Assembly: GCF_946478805.1 (NCBI RefSeq)
Contig: NZ_CAMLDC010000007.1
Coordinates: 62,001-126,000, forward strand
Source: an uncultured Fluviicola sp.
GTDB taxonomy: Bacteria > Bacteroidota > Bacteroidia > Flavobacteriales > Crocinitomicaceae
DNA length: 64,000 nucleotides
Reading direction: 5' to 3'
Made by a program: the position numbers and the translations under genes. The notes beneath the pieces were generated by a model that saw only the letters and a list, made by a program, of their open reading frames with translations, searched no databases and was not told the origin of the DNA. Below, piece after piece: positions 17,807 through 27,122 of this stretch; positions within the stretch are counted from its first letter, which is position 1, and the number at the start of each line of letters is the position of its first letter.

Positions 17807-19345
17807 ATGGCTAAAAATATATGGCGAGTAAAGCCAATGAGTGCCTTTGAGGCAGACATGAAGAAAAGTGAGTTAAAACGCGTCCTGACAAAATGGGGAT
17901 TAACTTCTTTGGGAATCGGGGCAATTATCGGAGGTGGAATTTTCACCTTGACAGGTATTGCAGCACACAACCACGCCGGGCCAGCTTTGGCAATTGCTTT
18001 TGCGATTGCAGGCGTAGGGTGTTTATTTGCATCCTTATGTTACGCTGAATTCGCTTCGGTTCTTCCGGTCGAAGGAAGTGCTTATGCCTATTCATATGGC
18101 ACAATGGGTGAAGTTTTTGCTTGGATTATCGGTTGGAACCTGATTTTGGAATACATGATGGGAGCCACAACTGTTGCTGTTGCCTGGAGCGGTTATTTTG
18201 AAAAGCTCCTCCATCAATGTGGAATCCATCCACCAATGTGGCTTATGAATGATCCGGTTACTGCTGCTCAAAAAGCACATGATGCCGGAATTGCTGAGCC
18301 ATCCTTTGCATTTAATCTTCCGGCATTCCTGATCACTTGGGTTGTCACATCCATCCTGGTGAAGGGAATCAAGGAAGCTGCCAAAACGAATAACCTGATC
18401 GTTATCTTGAAATTGGCGGTTGTATTGTTCGTTATTTTTGTTGGTTTCTTCTTCATTGATACAGCAAACTACACACCATTTGTTCCTAAAGCAGAGATGA
18501 TTGATGGTGTTTCTCACTATGGTTGGGGATTCGGTGGAGTATTGACTGCTGCGAGTATTGTATTCTTCGCTTACATCGGTTTTGATGCTGTTTCTACGCA
18601 ATCAGGTGAGGCGATCAATCCGAAAAAGGATGTTCCGTTTGCAATCATTGCGTCGTTGATTATCTGTACAGTCTTATACATTGCCGTTTCATTGGTATTG
18701 ACAGGAATGGTCGGATTTAAGGATTTGGATATCAAAGCTCCGGTAGCTTCTGCATTTGAAGGAATCGGAATGCCTTGGGCGACAATTCTGATAACTATTG
18801 CAGCTGTAGCGGGTCTGACTTCCGTAATGCTGGTAATGATGTTGGGTCAGACACGTGTATTCCTTGGAATGGCTAAGGATGGATTGTTACCGTTCAAAAT
18901 CTTTGGAGTGGTTCATAAGAAATTCAAAACGCCTTACAGAAGTACATTAATTGTAGGTTTGATTATCTCTATCGTTGCTTCTTTAACTCCGATTGATAAG
19001 GTTGCTGAAATGTGTAGTATGGGAACATTATTGGCTTTCTCCATGATTTCAATTGCCGTTTTGATCTTGAGAATCAAACAACCGGATTTGCCAAGACCAT
19101 TCCGGACACCTTTTCTACCGGTTGTTTCAATATTGGGAGCTTTATTCAATATCGGACTGATGTTTTTCGTGAAACCTGAAACCTGGGTGGCATTCTTAAT
19201 CTGGACAGGTTTAGGATTCCTGGTGTATTTCGCTTACAGTAGAAGACACAGTAAAGTGAATCAATACAATTTCGAACAATCTTTAGGAGGGCATGACGCA
19301 ATCGTAAATGTTTCGGAAAACCTGAATGATGACGACGATAAATAA
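17807..19345 (+). CDS. APC-superfamily amino acid permease (cationic amino acid transporter type)
   Basis: The protein has 512 residues and about 12 transmembrane helices. The first helix carries the substrate-binding motif GIGAIIGGGIFTLTG near residue 40. The long loop, the PVEGSAYAYSYGTMGEVFAWIIGWNLILEY block and helix FFAYIGFDAVSTQ are typical of CAT-type permeases. The N-terminus is cytoplasmic and the C-terminal tail is acidic (NDDDDK). It should import amino acids across the inner membrane by cation or proton coupling. A terminator follows before the second, only distantly related permease. Confidence 0.88.
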   Translation: MAKNIWRVKPMSAFEADMKKSELKRVLTKWGLTSLGIGAIIGGGIFTLTGIAAHNHAGPALAIAFAIAGVGCLFASLCYAEFASVLPVEGSAYAYSYGTMGEVFAWIIGWNLILEYMMGATTVAVAWSGYFEKLLHQCGIHPPMWLMNDPVTAAQKAHDAGIAEPSFAFNLPAFLITWVVTSILVKGIKEAAKTNNLIVILKLAVVLFVIFVGFFFIDTANYTPFVPKAEMIDGVSHYGWGFGGVLTAASIVFFAYIGFDAVSTQSGEAINPKKDVPFAIIASLIICTVLYIAVSLVLTGMVGFKDLDIKAPVASAFEGIGMPWATILITIAAVAGLTSVMLVMMLGQTRVFLGMAKDGLLPFKIFGVVHKKFKTPYRSTLIVGLIISIVASLTPIDKVAEMCSMGTLLAFSMISIAVLILRIKQPDLPRPFRTPFLPVVSILGALFNIGLMFFVKPETWVAFLIWTGLGFLVYFAYSRRHSKVNQYNFEQSLGGHDAIVNVSENLNDDDDK

Positions 19346-19366
19346 ATAGAATAAATTTAAATAATG

Positions 19367-19401
19367 GTCCTGCTTTAGTAGATAGAGCGGGACTTTTTTT
19401 T
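19367..19401 (+). terminator. Rho-independent terminator between the two permeases
   Basis: GTCCTGCT (19367-19374) pairs with AGCGGGAC (19386-19393), with one G-T pair, and is followed by eight T residues. The second permease ATG is only 6 bases after the T-run, so its expression must come from read-through or a promoter inside the hairpin region. Confidence 0.85.
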
Positions 19402-19406
19402 GACTT

Positions 19407-20882
19407 ATGGAAGAAAATACTACTAAAAAATCACTCGGACTACTGGATGCTACCTTCCTTGTTGCCGGGAGTATGATCGGTTCGGGAATATTCATTGTGT
19501 CATCCGAAATGTCGCGTGATTTGGGAAGTTCGGGATGGTTATTAGTTACCTGGTTGATTACAGGCGTCATTACACTTTTTGGTGCTTTGAGCTATGGAGA
19601 ACTGGCTGCCATGTTTCCAAAAGCCGGTGGACAGTTTGTTTACATTCGTGAAGCCTGGGGAAAATTACCTTCGTTCCTTTATGGATGGACCACGTTCGCG
19701 GTGATTCAAACCGGGGTGATTGCCGCAGTGGCTGTAGCCTTTGGAAAGTTTGCCGGGGTTTTCTTTCCTGTTTTGGTTGATAAAACCCTGTTTGAATATG
19801 GCGAAGTAAAAATAAACGGCGCCAATTTCGTTGGAGTTGGAACCATTTTGATCCTGACGATCATCAATGTTCGTGGGATCAATTATGGAAAAATCATCCA
19901 AGCCATTTTTACCAGTTCCAAGTTGATTGCATTGGCTGTTTTAATTGTGGCCGGTATAGTAGTTGGATTCTCCTCAGGCTTTTTTGATGAGAATTTCCAG
20001 AACATGTGGGAAGCAACATCAACAAAGGAACTGACAAAAGGAAATTGGACGACAACAGATCTGACTTCAATTGGTTTGATGATTGTTCTTTCAACAACTA
20101 TTATCAATTCCTTGTTTTCTTCGGACGCCTGGAATAATGTGACCTTTATTGCAGGAGATATCCGCAATCCGGAGAGAAACTTGCCCCGTTCCTTGTTTTT
20201 GGGAACTTTCATCGTTACTATTCTATATATCCTGGCGAATGTGGCTTATCTTGGATTACTCCCTTTACACGGAACACCTTTCAATGGTAATTTTGTCTAT
20301 ACGAAAGAAGCTGTTCAATCTGCCGGAATCCAATTCGCAAGTTCAGACCGGGTAGGAACTTCTGCAGCTTATATGTTATTCGGAAATGTTGCAAACCTGC
20401 TGATGGCTGTGCTGATCATGATCTCCACATTTGGCTGCAATAATGGTTTGATCATGGCAGGTTCGCGGTTATTCTATGCGATGTCGAAAGACGGATTGTT
20501 CTTCAAAAAGGCGAGCAAATTAAATAAAGCAGGTGTTCCTGCATGGGCTATGTGGATTCAAGGTCTTTGGGCAATTACCTTGTGCTTCTCCGGATCTTAC
20601 GGTGTTTTGATCAAATTCGCGACTTTCGGTTCAATGGTGTTTTACATTGTAACAATTCTTGGCCTGTTCAAACTGAGAAGAACGATGCCGGATGCTGTTC
20701 GACCTTACAAAGCATTCGGTTATCCGGTTATTCCGTTTCTATACCTGGTTTTCGCTACCGTGATCTGTGTTTCCTTAACACTATTTACTCCCAGGGATAC
20801 AATTGGAAGCATCTTGTTGATCCTGGCAGGGATTCCGATTTACTACCTGGCATTTAAGCCAAAGAATAAAGTTGTTGAATAG
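19407..20882 (+). CDS. APC-superfamily amino acid permease (LAT/AdiC-like)
   Basis: The protein has 491 residues and 12 predicted helices. Helix 1 has the broken-helix motif GSMIGSGIFIVSSEM near residue 20. LSYGELAAMFPKAGGQFVYIREAWG and SSDAWNNVTFIAGDIRNPERNLPRSL are hallmark blocks of the L-type amino acid transporter group. It differs from the upstream permease and is not a tandem duplicate. It likely moves neutral amino acids. The gene lies directly behind a terminator and has no obvious promoter of its own. Confidence 0.88.
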   Translation: MEENTTKKSLGLLDATFLVAGSMIGSGIFIVSSEMSRDLGSSGWLLVTWLITGVITLFGALSYGELAAMFPKAGGQFVYIREAWGKLPSFLYGWTTFAVIQTGVIAAVAVAFGKFAGVFFPVLVDKTLFEYGEVKINGANFVGVGTILILTIINVRGINYGKIIQAIFTSSKLIALAVLIVAGIVVGFSSGFFDENFQNMWEATSTKELTKGNWTTTDLTSIGLMIVLSTTIINSLFSSDAWNNVTFIAGDIRNPERNLPRSLFLGTFIVTILYILANVAYLGLLPLHGTPFNGNFVYTKEAVQSAGIQFASSDRVGTSAAYMLFGNVANLLMAVLIMISTFGCNNGLIMAGSRLFYAMSKDGLFFKKASKLNKAGVPAWAMWIQGLWAITLCFSGSYGVLIKFATFGSMVFYIVTILGLFKLRRTMPDAVRPYKAFGYPVIPFLYLVFATVICVSLTLFTPRDTIGSILLILAGIPIYYLAFKPKNKVVE

Positions 20883-20906
20883 ACGGATTTCCATTTTCCT
20901 GACAAA

Positions 20907-20927
20907 AGTCTGACACAAAATCAGACT
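20907..20927. promoter_or_regulatory. Inverted repeat with repeated CTGACA words upstream of dnaK
   Basis: AGTCTGA and TCAGACT (7-base arms, 7-base spacer) start 25 bases after the permease stop. The hexamer CTGACA occurs at 20899, 20910 and 20984, and its near complement CTGTCA at 20942. There is no T-run, so a protein-binding site is more likely than a terminator. The dnaK gap contains no full TANNTTTG match, which suggests a different control mode. Confidence 0.35.
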
Positions 20928-21006
20928 CTAATGTATAGATTCTGTCAAATCGGCAGGGAACAGAAGTGTATTTGCAGGCTTCACTGACAAAAAGTACCCA
21001 AATAGG

Positions 21007-21027
21007 TGTGCCTTGTCTACTGGCACA
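21007..21027. promoter_or_regulatory. Inverted repeat TGTGCC-N9-GGCACA upstream of dnaK
   Basis: Six-base arms are separated by 9 bases and end 48 bases before the dnaK ATG. The spacing equals that of the CIRCE operator of HrcA, but the arm sequence does not match CIRCE. It may act in heat-shock control; this is inference from position and symmetry. Confidence 0.35.
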
Positions 21028-21075
21028 ACCTTTGACTTATGGAAGGAAAATTCGAAAAACGAAAAAACAAATAAA

Positions 21076-22983
21076 ATGGGAAAAATAATTGGAATCGATT
21101 TAGGAACAACAAACTCATGTGTTTCCGTAATGGAAGGAAATGAGCCAGTTGTAATCGCAAATTCTGAAGGTAAACGTACTACACCCTCTGTGGTAGCATT
21201 CGTAGAAGGTGGTGAGCTTAAAGTTGGTGACCCTGCGAAACGTCAGGCGATTACCAACCCAACAAAAACAATTTACTCGATTAAGCGTTTCATGGGATCG
21301 TCTTTTGATGATGTGAAATTGGAAACAGGACGTGTACCTTATAAAGTGGTGAAAGGCGATAACAATACTCCACGTGTGGATATTGATGGTCGTATGTATA
21401 CACCGCAAGAAATTTCCGCGATGATTCTTCAGAAAATGAAGAAAACTGCTGAAGACTATTTGGGTCATGAAGTAACTGAAGCGGTTGTTACCGTTCCGGC
21501 TTACTTTAATGATGCACAACGTCAAGCAACAAAAGAGGCAGGTGAAATCGCCGGTTTGACAATCAAACGTATTATCAATGAGCCTACAGCTGCTGCGTTA
21601 GCTTACGGTTTGGATAAAAAAGGAGTTGATCAAAAGATCGTTGTATTTGACTTTGGTGGTGGTACTCATGACGTTTCTGTCCTTGAATTAGGAGACGGAG
21701 TATTTGAAGTATTGGCAACTGACGGTGATACGCACTTAGGTGGTGATGATGTGGATGATGCAATCATCAACTGGTTGGCTGAAGAGTTCAAAGCTGAAGA
21801 AGGTTTGGATTTACGTCAGGACCCGATGGCTTTGCAACGTTTGAAAGAAGCTGCTGAAAAAGCCAAAATTGAATTGTCTTCTACAACTTCTTCTGAAATT
21901 AACTTGCCATACATCATGCCGGTGAACGGTATTCCAAAACACTTGGTAAGAACATTGCAACGTTCGAAATTCGAGCAATTGATTTCTTCTATCGTTGAAA
22001 GAACAATCGCTCCTTGTCGTTCTGCTCTTCAAAATGCAGGATTGTCTACAAGCGATATCGATGAAGTGATTTTAGTAGGTGGATCTACACGTATTCCTGT
22101 AATCCAGGATGCTGTTCAACGTTTCTTCGGAAAAGCTCCGTCAAAAGGAGTGAACCCGGATGAGGTTGTGGCAGTCGGAGCGGCAATCCAAGGAGGTGTA
22201 TTGACAGGTGAGGTGAAAGATGTCTTATTGTTGGATGTGATTCCATTGTCTTTAGGAATTGAAACAATGGGTGGAGTATTTACAAAATTGATTGAGTCAA
22301 ATACAACTATTCCAACGAAAAAGTCAGAGACTTTCTCAACAGCTGCAGATAACCAACCGGCAGTAGATATTCACGTATTGCAAGGTGAACGTCCGATGGC
22401 AGGCGACAACAAAACATTGGGTCGTTTCTCATTGACGGATATTCCACCTGCACGTCGTGGTGAGCCACAAATTGAAGTGACTTTCGATGTGGATGCGAAC
22501 GGGATCATGCACATTTCTGCAAAAGACAAAGGAACAGGGAAAGAGCAATCAATCAAGATTGAAGCATCTTCTGGTTTGTCTGATGAAGAGATCAAACGTA
22601 TGAAAGCGGAAGCGGAAGCAAATGCAGATGCAGATAAAAAACGTATGCAGGAAGCTGAAACGTTGAATAAAGCGGATTCATTGATTTTCCAAACAGAGCG
22701 TCAGTTGAAAGAGTACGGTGATAAAATCCCTGCTGATAAAAAACAACCGATTGAAGACGCTTTGGCAGCTTTGAAAACAGAGTTTGAAGCTAAAAACATG
22801 GCTAACCTGGAACCTGCAATGGAGCGTTTGAATACAGCTTTCCAAGCGGCTTCCCAGGAAATGTATAACGCGGCAAATGCCGGTGGTGCAGATCAGGGAG
22901 CTCAAGGTGGCGCAGGTGGAAACAACAATGGCGACGAAGTAACTGACGTTGATTTCGAAGAAGTTGACGATAATAAGAAGTAA
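21076..22983 (+). CDS. dnaK: Molecular chaperone DnaK (Hsp70)
   Basis: This 635-residue Hsp70 refolds and protects proteins in an ATP cycle with DnaJ and GrpE. The nucleotide-binding domain begins [14 protein letters not shown]. It contains [18 protein letters not shown] and LGGDDVDDA, where many other phyla have F in place of H and of V; related Bacteroidota also carry the H. The linker [15 protein letters not shown], the substrate-binding domain and a helical lid follow, ending in the acidic EEVDDNKK tail. I chose the ATG at 21076; the in-frame stretch back to 21013 begins with TTG and is not part of Hsp70. No dnaJ or grpE is adjacent. Confidence 0.97.
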   Translation: MGKIIGIDLGTTNSCVSVMEGNEPVVIANSEGKRTTPSVVAFVEGGELKVGDPAKRQAITNPTKTIYSIKRFMGSSFDDVKLETGRVPYKVVKGDNNTPRVDIDGRMYTPQEISAMILQKMKKTAEDYLGHEVTEAVVTVPAYFNDAQRQATKEAGEIAGLTIKRIINEPTAAALAYGLDKKGVDQKIVVFDFGGGTHDVSVLELGDGVFEVLATDGDTHLGGDDVDDAIINWLAEEFKAEEGLDLRQDPMALQRLKEAAEKAKIELSSTTSSEINLPYIMPVNGIPKHLVRTLQRSKFEQLISSIVERTIAPCRSALQNAGLSTSDIDEVILVGGSTRIPVIQDAVQRFFGKAPSKGVNPDEVVAVGAAIQGGVLTGEVKDVLLLDVIPLSLGIETMGGVFTKLIESNTTIPTKKSETFSTAADNQPAVDIHVLQGERPMAGDNKTLGRFSLTDIPPARRGEPQIEVTFDVDANGIMHISAKDKGTGKEQSIKIEASSGLSDEEIKRMKAEAEANADADKKRMQEAETLNKADSLIFQTERQLKEYGDKIPADKKQPIEDALAALKTEFEAKNMANLEPAMERLNTAFQAASQEMYNAANAGGADQGAQGGAGGNNNGDEVTDVDFEEVDDNKK

Positions 22984-23014
22984 CGAACTTACTGAATAAG
23001 TAAATTAATACAAA

Positions 23015-23044
23015 AGGGTTCTTGCATGGCAGGAACCCTTTTTT
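23015..23044 (+). terminator. Rho-independent terminator after dnaK
   Basis: AGGGTTC and GAACCCT arms enclose a short loop with extra inner pairs, followed by six T residues, 32 bases after the dnaK stop. It may also serve the convergent nitronate monooxygenase gene. Confidence 0.85.
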
Positions 23045-23063
23045 GTTTCGTGCTGAATAAGCT

Positions 23064-24026
23064 TTAAAAATCAATCTTATCCAATCTCTGTTGATTTTCC
23101 AGAAGGGCAATTTTGTATTCTCTTTTCAATGAATCGATTACATGAGCAGCAGTGTCTATCTTTTCAATTCCTGTGGTTCCCTGACCCGCAGACCAAATAT
23201 CTTTCCACGCCTTTCCGTGTTCTGCAGTTAATTTGGAAAAATCTTCTTCTTTTTTCTCATTAATATCAATCCCCGATTTTTCAATACTGGGTAGAAGGAA
23301 GTTTGCATTGACACCGGAAATCCCGTCGGTATAGATAATATCATCTATGTGAGAAGCTACAAGCATTTCTTTATAAGCAGGTTGTGCCATGCTTTCCTCC
23401 GTTGCAATAAAACGGGTTCCCATATAAACCAAATCAGCTCCCATCGTTTCAGCAGCAAGAATATCTTTTCCTTTTGTAATTGCACCTGCTAAAATCAATG
23501 TTCCACTGTAAAACGAACGGATTTCTTCTACCAAAGCAAAAGGATTAGCAGTTCCGGCATGGCCTCCGGCACCATTTGCTACTGCAATGATCCCGTCTAC
23601 ACCTGCTTCAATTGCTTTTTCAGCATGGCGCTTTTTAATCACGTCATGAAACACCAAACCGCCATAAGAATGCACGGCATCCACCACTTCCTTGACTGCG
23701 CCGAGCGAAGTAATGATCAAAGGAACTTTGTACTTGATACAGAGCTCTAAATCAGCCATCAGTCGCGGATTTGTTTTATTGACAATCAGGTTAATTCCAA
23801 AAGGGGCGGGTTTTGTATTGGTTTCTTCTCTAAATGCCTTCAGAGCAGTTGTGATCTCGATCAAGAGTTGTTCAAAGTCTGCCGAACTTCTTCCGTTGAG
23901 AGAAGGTAAAGTCCCGACAATACCGTTCTTACAGCATTCGATGACTAATTTACTTCCGGAAACAAGGAACATGGGAGAAGCAATGACAGGTAGTATGACA
24001 CTTCTTTTAAGTTCTTCAATATTCAT
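23064..24026 (-). CDS. Nitronate monooxygenase-like flavoprotein (first paralogue)
   Basis: The protein has 320 residues and a TIM-barrel fold of the NMO/2-nitropropane dioxygenase family, which binds FMN. Family features are an N-terminal PVIASPMFLVSG, GINLIVNKT, ITSLGAVKEVVDAVH, IIAVANGAGGHAG (around the phosphate-binding and active-site loops) and MGTRFIATEES near the end. Enzymes of this group oxidise alkyl nitronates; FabK-type enoyl-ACP reductases are related, so the substrate is uncertain. A second copy of the family lies at 27123. It is convergent with dnaK. A 14-base palindrome lies just upstream of the start. Confidence 0.82.
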   Translation of the reverse strand: MNIEELKRSVILPVIASPMFLVSGSKLVIECCKNGIVGTLPSLNGRSSADFEQLLIEITTALKAFREETNTKPAPFGINLIVNKTNPRLMADLELCIKYKVPLIITSLGAVKEVVDAVHSYGGLVFHDVIKKRHAEKAIEAGVDGIIAVANGAGGHAGTANPFALVEEIRSFYSGTLILAGAITKGKDILAAETMGADLVYMGTRFIATEESMAQPAYKEMLVASHIDDIIYTDGISGVNANFLLPSIEKSGIDINEKKEEDFSKLTAEHGKAWKDIWSAGQGTTGIEKIDTAAHVIDSLKREYKIALLENQQRLDKIDF

Positions 24027-24050
24027 GTGTGATAGATTTTTAGCTGTTGT

Positions 24051-24064
24051 TTTCCAATTGGAAA
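24051..24064. repeat. Perfect palindrome TTTCCAATTGGAAA upstream of the first NMO gene
   Basis: This 14-base palindrome lies 24 bases before the NMO ATG (24026), where an operator could act. A near copy with one centre base is present at 55695-55709. The function is unknown. Confidence 0.4.
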
Positions 24065-24213
24065 TTACGGATAAATCAGATAGAAGGAATGTAATTTTTT
24101 ATCGGAAAGATTGGAAACAGATTTCTCGACAAGCGTTTCCTGATTAGATACTAAATCAGTTAGATTCAATATTGATCAATGTACTTCCGTGGAAATAACC
24201 ATTGGCTAATTCA

Positions 24214-25248
24214 TTATTTCAAATAATACAAATTCCCTTTCTCGATCTTCAGTGGAGCTTCAAAATTCGTTTCGTACAATCCTCCGGTTCCCAATCCTTG
24301 TGGCAAAATTGGATGATATCCGGCCGTAAACTGTGCAATCGCATTCAAACCGATATTGCTTTCCAAAGCGGAAGTGATCCACCATGGAATCTGTCTTGCT
24401 TCTGCCAGTTCGATCCATTCACTGGTTCCGCTGAATCCTCCATGCAAACTTGGTTTTAGGATTATAAACTGAGGTTTGATAGTATCTAACAAGTCCATTT
24501 TTCGTTCGGATTCGTTGATTCCGATCAGTTCTTCATCCAGTGCAATAGGTAAAGGTGTTCGCTCACATAGATCTTTCATATCATTCCACGAACCTGCCTG
24601 AATCGGTTGCTCTATACTGTGTAAATCCAGTTTGGATAGTTCGTCCAGTTTCCAGATTGCATCATTCATCTTAAAAGCACCATTTGCGTCCACACGAAGC
24701 ACAATTTTCGACGCATCGTATCTTGAACGAATTCCTTCTAAGAGCTTCAATTCTTGTTTGAAATCAATTGCTCCGACCTTTAACTTGATACAGGTAAATC
24801 CGGCATCGAGTTTTTCTTCGATCTGGTCTTGCATGTAGTAGGAATCTCCCATCCAGATCAGACCGTTGATCGGAATACTGAATCCGGCAGCTATTTTTGC
24901 AGATTCGAAGTAAATTTGTTTTCCTCCATTGACCAGATCAAAATATGCACTTTCCAGCCCGAAAAGAATAGATGGAAAATCAACCAGGAGATTCTTGTTT
25001 TCAATAAAACGAGCAGGATTTCGACAGATCTCGGTTAATTTGGATTCGTATTGATCATCGGAAATGTAATCCGGAGATAATCCAGAAATTACGGAACATT
25101 CTCCCAAACCGGTAATTCCATCGGAATTAGTCAACTCAAGCTTCCAGGCTTTCTTCTGAGTCAGAATACCACGACTTGTTCCACTCGGACGTTTAAAGTC
25201 CAAAGTGAATGCTTCAAATGAAGCGCTGAGCTGTCCTAGAGAACCCAT
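24214..25248 (-). CDS. menC: o-Succinylbenzoate synthase
   Basis: This 344-residue enolase-superfamily enzyme dehydrates SHCHC to o-succinylbenzoate in menaquinone synthesis. The capping domain begins FEAFTLDFKRPSGTSRG. The barrel shows the catalytic KLKVG lysine, metal ligands LRVDANG, IEQP and ALDEE, and the second lysine in FIILKPSLHGG. Length is normal. The start overlaps the menA 3' end by 13 bases, and the pair is an operon on the minus strand. In this phylum menaquinone is the usual respiratory quinone. Confidence 0.9.
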   Translation of the reverse strand: MGSLGQLSASFEAFTLDFKRPSGTSRGILTQKKAWKLELTNSDGITGLGECSVISGLSPDYISDDQYESKLTEICRNPARFIENKNLLVDFPSILFGLESAYFDLVNGGKQIYFESAKIAAGFSIPINGLIWMGDSYYMQDQIEEKLDAGFTCIKLKVGAIDFKQELKLLEGIRSRYDASKIVLRVDANGAFKMNDAIWKLDELSKLDLHSIEQPIQAGSWNDMKDLCERTPLPIALDEELIGINESERKMDLLDTIKPQFIILKPSLHGGFSGTSEWIELAEARQIPWWITSALESNIGLNAIAQFTAGYHPILPQGLGTGGLYETNFEAPLKIEKGNLYYLK

Positions 25249-26150
25249 TGATTGATAGAAACACTGATCACGTAAAGAATGCTGATAAAGAATGTTCCCA
25301 ATGCTACAATTTTCAGCTGAGAATCCAATTCTCTCGGGACCGTATTCTTAGCGACAAACAGCAGGTGTTTAATGAACAGGATTATCGGAATCAGAGAAAT
25401 GAATCCGAGCCAATTTTTAGTCAGGATCAAGAACACGATCCAACTGGAAAAGGCCGTAATGATTAAAAAATAATGATATTTCTTTGCATTTGCAGCACCC
25501 AATTTTACAACGAGTGTCCTTTTGCCAACTTTTTCATCATTTTCACGATCTCTCAGGTTATTCAGGTTCAGCACGGCTGTACTGAGGAATCCGATAGTTA
25601 TAGCAGGAAATATCAAAATCCAGGAAAGCATGTCGGAAAATAATGGATAAACACCTATAACACTGACCAAACCGAAAAAGATGAAAACAAACAAATCGCC
25701 CAGGCCATTGTATCCGTAAGCTTTTTTTCCAATAGTATAAGTAATGGCAGCAAAGACAGACGCAAGAGCTAAACCAATATAAATGTAGACACTTGTTGCA
25801 GACAGGTTCTTGGTGCCGAAGTAAATCAGTAATCCGGCACTGATAAAGGATAATATGGCAGTCAGGATAACCGCACTTTTCATGGCGCTTTTGGAGATCG
25901 AACCTGATTGAACGGCTCGCATCGGGCCCACTCTTTCCGAATTGTCGGCACCTTTTAGTGAATCTCCCAAATCGTTTGCCAGATTGGACAAGATTTGAAA
26001 AAGAAGCGTAGTAGATAATGCCAGTGTGAAAATGATCGGGTTCCAATAACCTTGAAAAACAGCTACGAACGAGCCAACCAATATTCCCGAAATGGACAAT
26101 GGAAGCGTTCTTAACCTAAGAGCACCGATCCAGTCTGATGAATTTGCCAT
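25236..26150 (-). CDS. menA: 1,4-Dihydroxy-2-naphthoate polyprenyltransferase
   Basis: This 304-residue UbiA-family membrane enzyme attaches the polyprenyl tail to 1,4-dihydroxy-2-naphthoate. The first aspartate-rich motif is NDLGDSLKGAD, followed by RVGPMRAVQSG. The second is NLRDRENDEKVGKRTL. About eight transmembrane helices are predicted. The family start is MANSSDWIGALRLRTLPLS, giving the ATG at 26150; a longer frame to 26174 adds eight unlikely residues. The last 13 bases overlap menC. Confidence 0.92.
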   Translation of the reverse strand: MANSSDWIGALRLRTLPLSISGILVGSFVAVFQGYWNPIIFTLALSTTLLFQILSNLANDLGDSLKGADNSERVGPMRAVQSGSISKSAMKSAVILTAILSFISAGLLIYFGTKNLSATSVYIYIGLALASVFAAITYTIGKKAYGYNGLGDLFVFIFFGLVSVIGVYPLFSDMLSWILIFPAITIGFLSTAVLNLNNLRDRENDEKVGKRTLVVKLGAANAKKYHYFLIITAFSSWIVFLILTKNWLGFISLIPIILFIKHLLFVAKNTVPRELDSQLKIVALGTFFISILYVISVSINQWVL

Positions 26151-26249
26151 GTTCAAATTTCGGTATTTTATCACTTCAATACGCTAATTGAGACAGGAAA
26201 CTTTAGGAATTGACAAAAAAAGAGTTTCTTTGTTTGGTAAATTGGATGT

Positions 26250-26939
26250 ATGAAAAAATTACTTGGATTAATAATTCTTTCGGGAGTTTCGTTTGGAGCC
26301 ATTTCTCAGGAAGCATCGGAAGATTTCGGACAGAAGAACTTTGTACTTAAATTCTGCCCGACGCAATTGGTTGCCGGAGAGTTTAATTTTAGCTACGAAC
26401 AACGAATTGCCCGGATAATAAGTTTGGAATTGGAAGTAGGCCCAACAATTTCTCAATTCGGATTAAACTTTGGAAATCAACGTTTATGGCAAGGGAATGA
26501 CGGTTTGGGTTTTTGGCAGTTTCAATCCATTGGTGAAGATGCACAAACTGCAATCGGTTTTCATGCATCATTGGCACCGAAATTCTATCCGACTTCAGAA
26601 GATAATCAGTTAAAGGGACTTTATTTATCGCCAGTGTTCAAATTCAGACAATACAATTACGTGAATGAAGATGCTACCGGAACATTGGACGACGCGAAAT
26701 CACATATCAACCAGATGATTTTCAGGTTCAATATGGGATTCCAGTTTTGGCCCGGGGATGGAAATTTCAGTATCGACATGTATTTTGGTGTGGGATTGGG
26801 AATGTTTAATATTCAAGGAAATTACCTGGATAATTACATTGATGACCAAGGAAATGTTCAATCCCGTTGGAGTTCTTATGGTGATACGGGAGTCCGCATC
26901 AATCTTGCCACAGGGCTTAAATTCGGATTCGGAATGTAA
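26250..26939 (+). CDS. Outer-membrane beta-barrel-like protein, unknown function
   Basis: The 229-residue protein starts with a signal peptide (KKLLGLIILSGVSFGAISQ, cleavage near residue 20). The rest is alternating hydrophobic/polar strands with many glycines and aromatics and ends in a strand (INLATGLKFGFGM), which fits a small 8-stranded outer-membrane barrel of the DUF3575/PorT-like kind. No specific family is certain. It is a single gene followed by a strong terminator. Confidence 0.7.
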   Translation: MKKLLGLIILSGVSFGAISQEASEDFGQKNFVLKFCPTQLVAGEFNFSYEQRIARIISLELEVGPTISQFGLNFGNQRLWQGNDGLGFWQFQSIGEDAQTAIGFHASLAPKFYPTSEDNQLKGLYLSPVFKFRQYNYVNEDATGTLDDAKSHINQMIFRFNMGFQFWPGDGNFSIDMYFGVGLGMFNIQGNYLDNYIDDQGNVQSRWSSYGDTGVRINLATGLKFGFGM

Positions 26940-26964
26940 TAGTAAAGAACGTTATAGAATAATG

Positions 26965-26998
26965 AAAAGCCTTTCGGAGAAATTCGGGAGGCTTTTTT
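26965..26998 (+). terminator. Rho-independent terminator after the beta-barrel gene
   Basis: AAAAGCCT and AGGCTTTT form the stem, with extra inner TCG pairing, and run into six T residues. It lies 25 bases after the stop codon and immediately abuts a long palindrome. Confidence 0.8.
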
Positions 26999-27074
26999 AA
27001 TTATCAATTATCAAGGAATGAAAATTATCAAGTTTGAAACTCGTGATAATTGTGAAATTCATTATTGATAATTA
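26998..27074. repeat. Long imperfect palindrome built from ATTATCA words
   Basis: Outer arms TAATTATCAAT (26998-27008) and ATTGATAATTA (27064-27074) are perfect over 11 bases. The inner part repeats ATTATCA/TGATAAT and GAATGAAA/TTCATT with few mismatches. It abuts the terminator of the preceding gene. Confidence 0.7.
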
Positions 27075-27097
27075 TAATATGCGTGCATAATTAATAG

Positions 27098-27105
27098 TAT
27101 ATTTG
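27098..27105 (+). promoter_or_regulatory. Promoter -7 element for the second NMO gene
   Basis: TATATTTG matches TANNTTTG and lies 17 bases before the ATG at 27123. No TTG at the normal -33 distance was found. Confidence 0.45.
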
Positions 27106-27122
27106 AATGTTATCAATGGAAA

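Noticed and set aside
18092..18601. A 169-codon minus-strand frame inside the first permease
   Set aside because: Antisense shadow of a well-supported transporter; composition is not protein-like.
20907..20927. Rho-independent terminator of the second permease
   Set aside because: The inverted repeat is not followed by a T-run.
21007..21027. CIRCE operator for HrcA
   Set aside because: The spacing of 9 matches, but arms TGTGCC/GGCACA do not match TTAGCACTC/GAGTGCTAA.
21013..21075. N-terminal extension of DnaK from an upstream TTG
   Set aside because: The 21 added residues do not belong to Hsp70; the family starts at [10 protein letters not shown].
25558..26046. A 162-codon minus-strand reading frame inside menA
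   Set aside because: It overlaps menA in another frame, has cysteine-rich random composition, and menA motifs are intact in the chosen frame.
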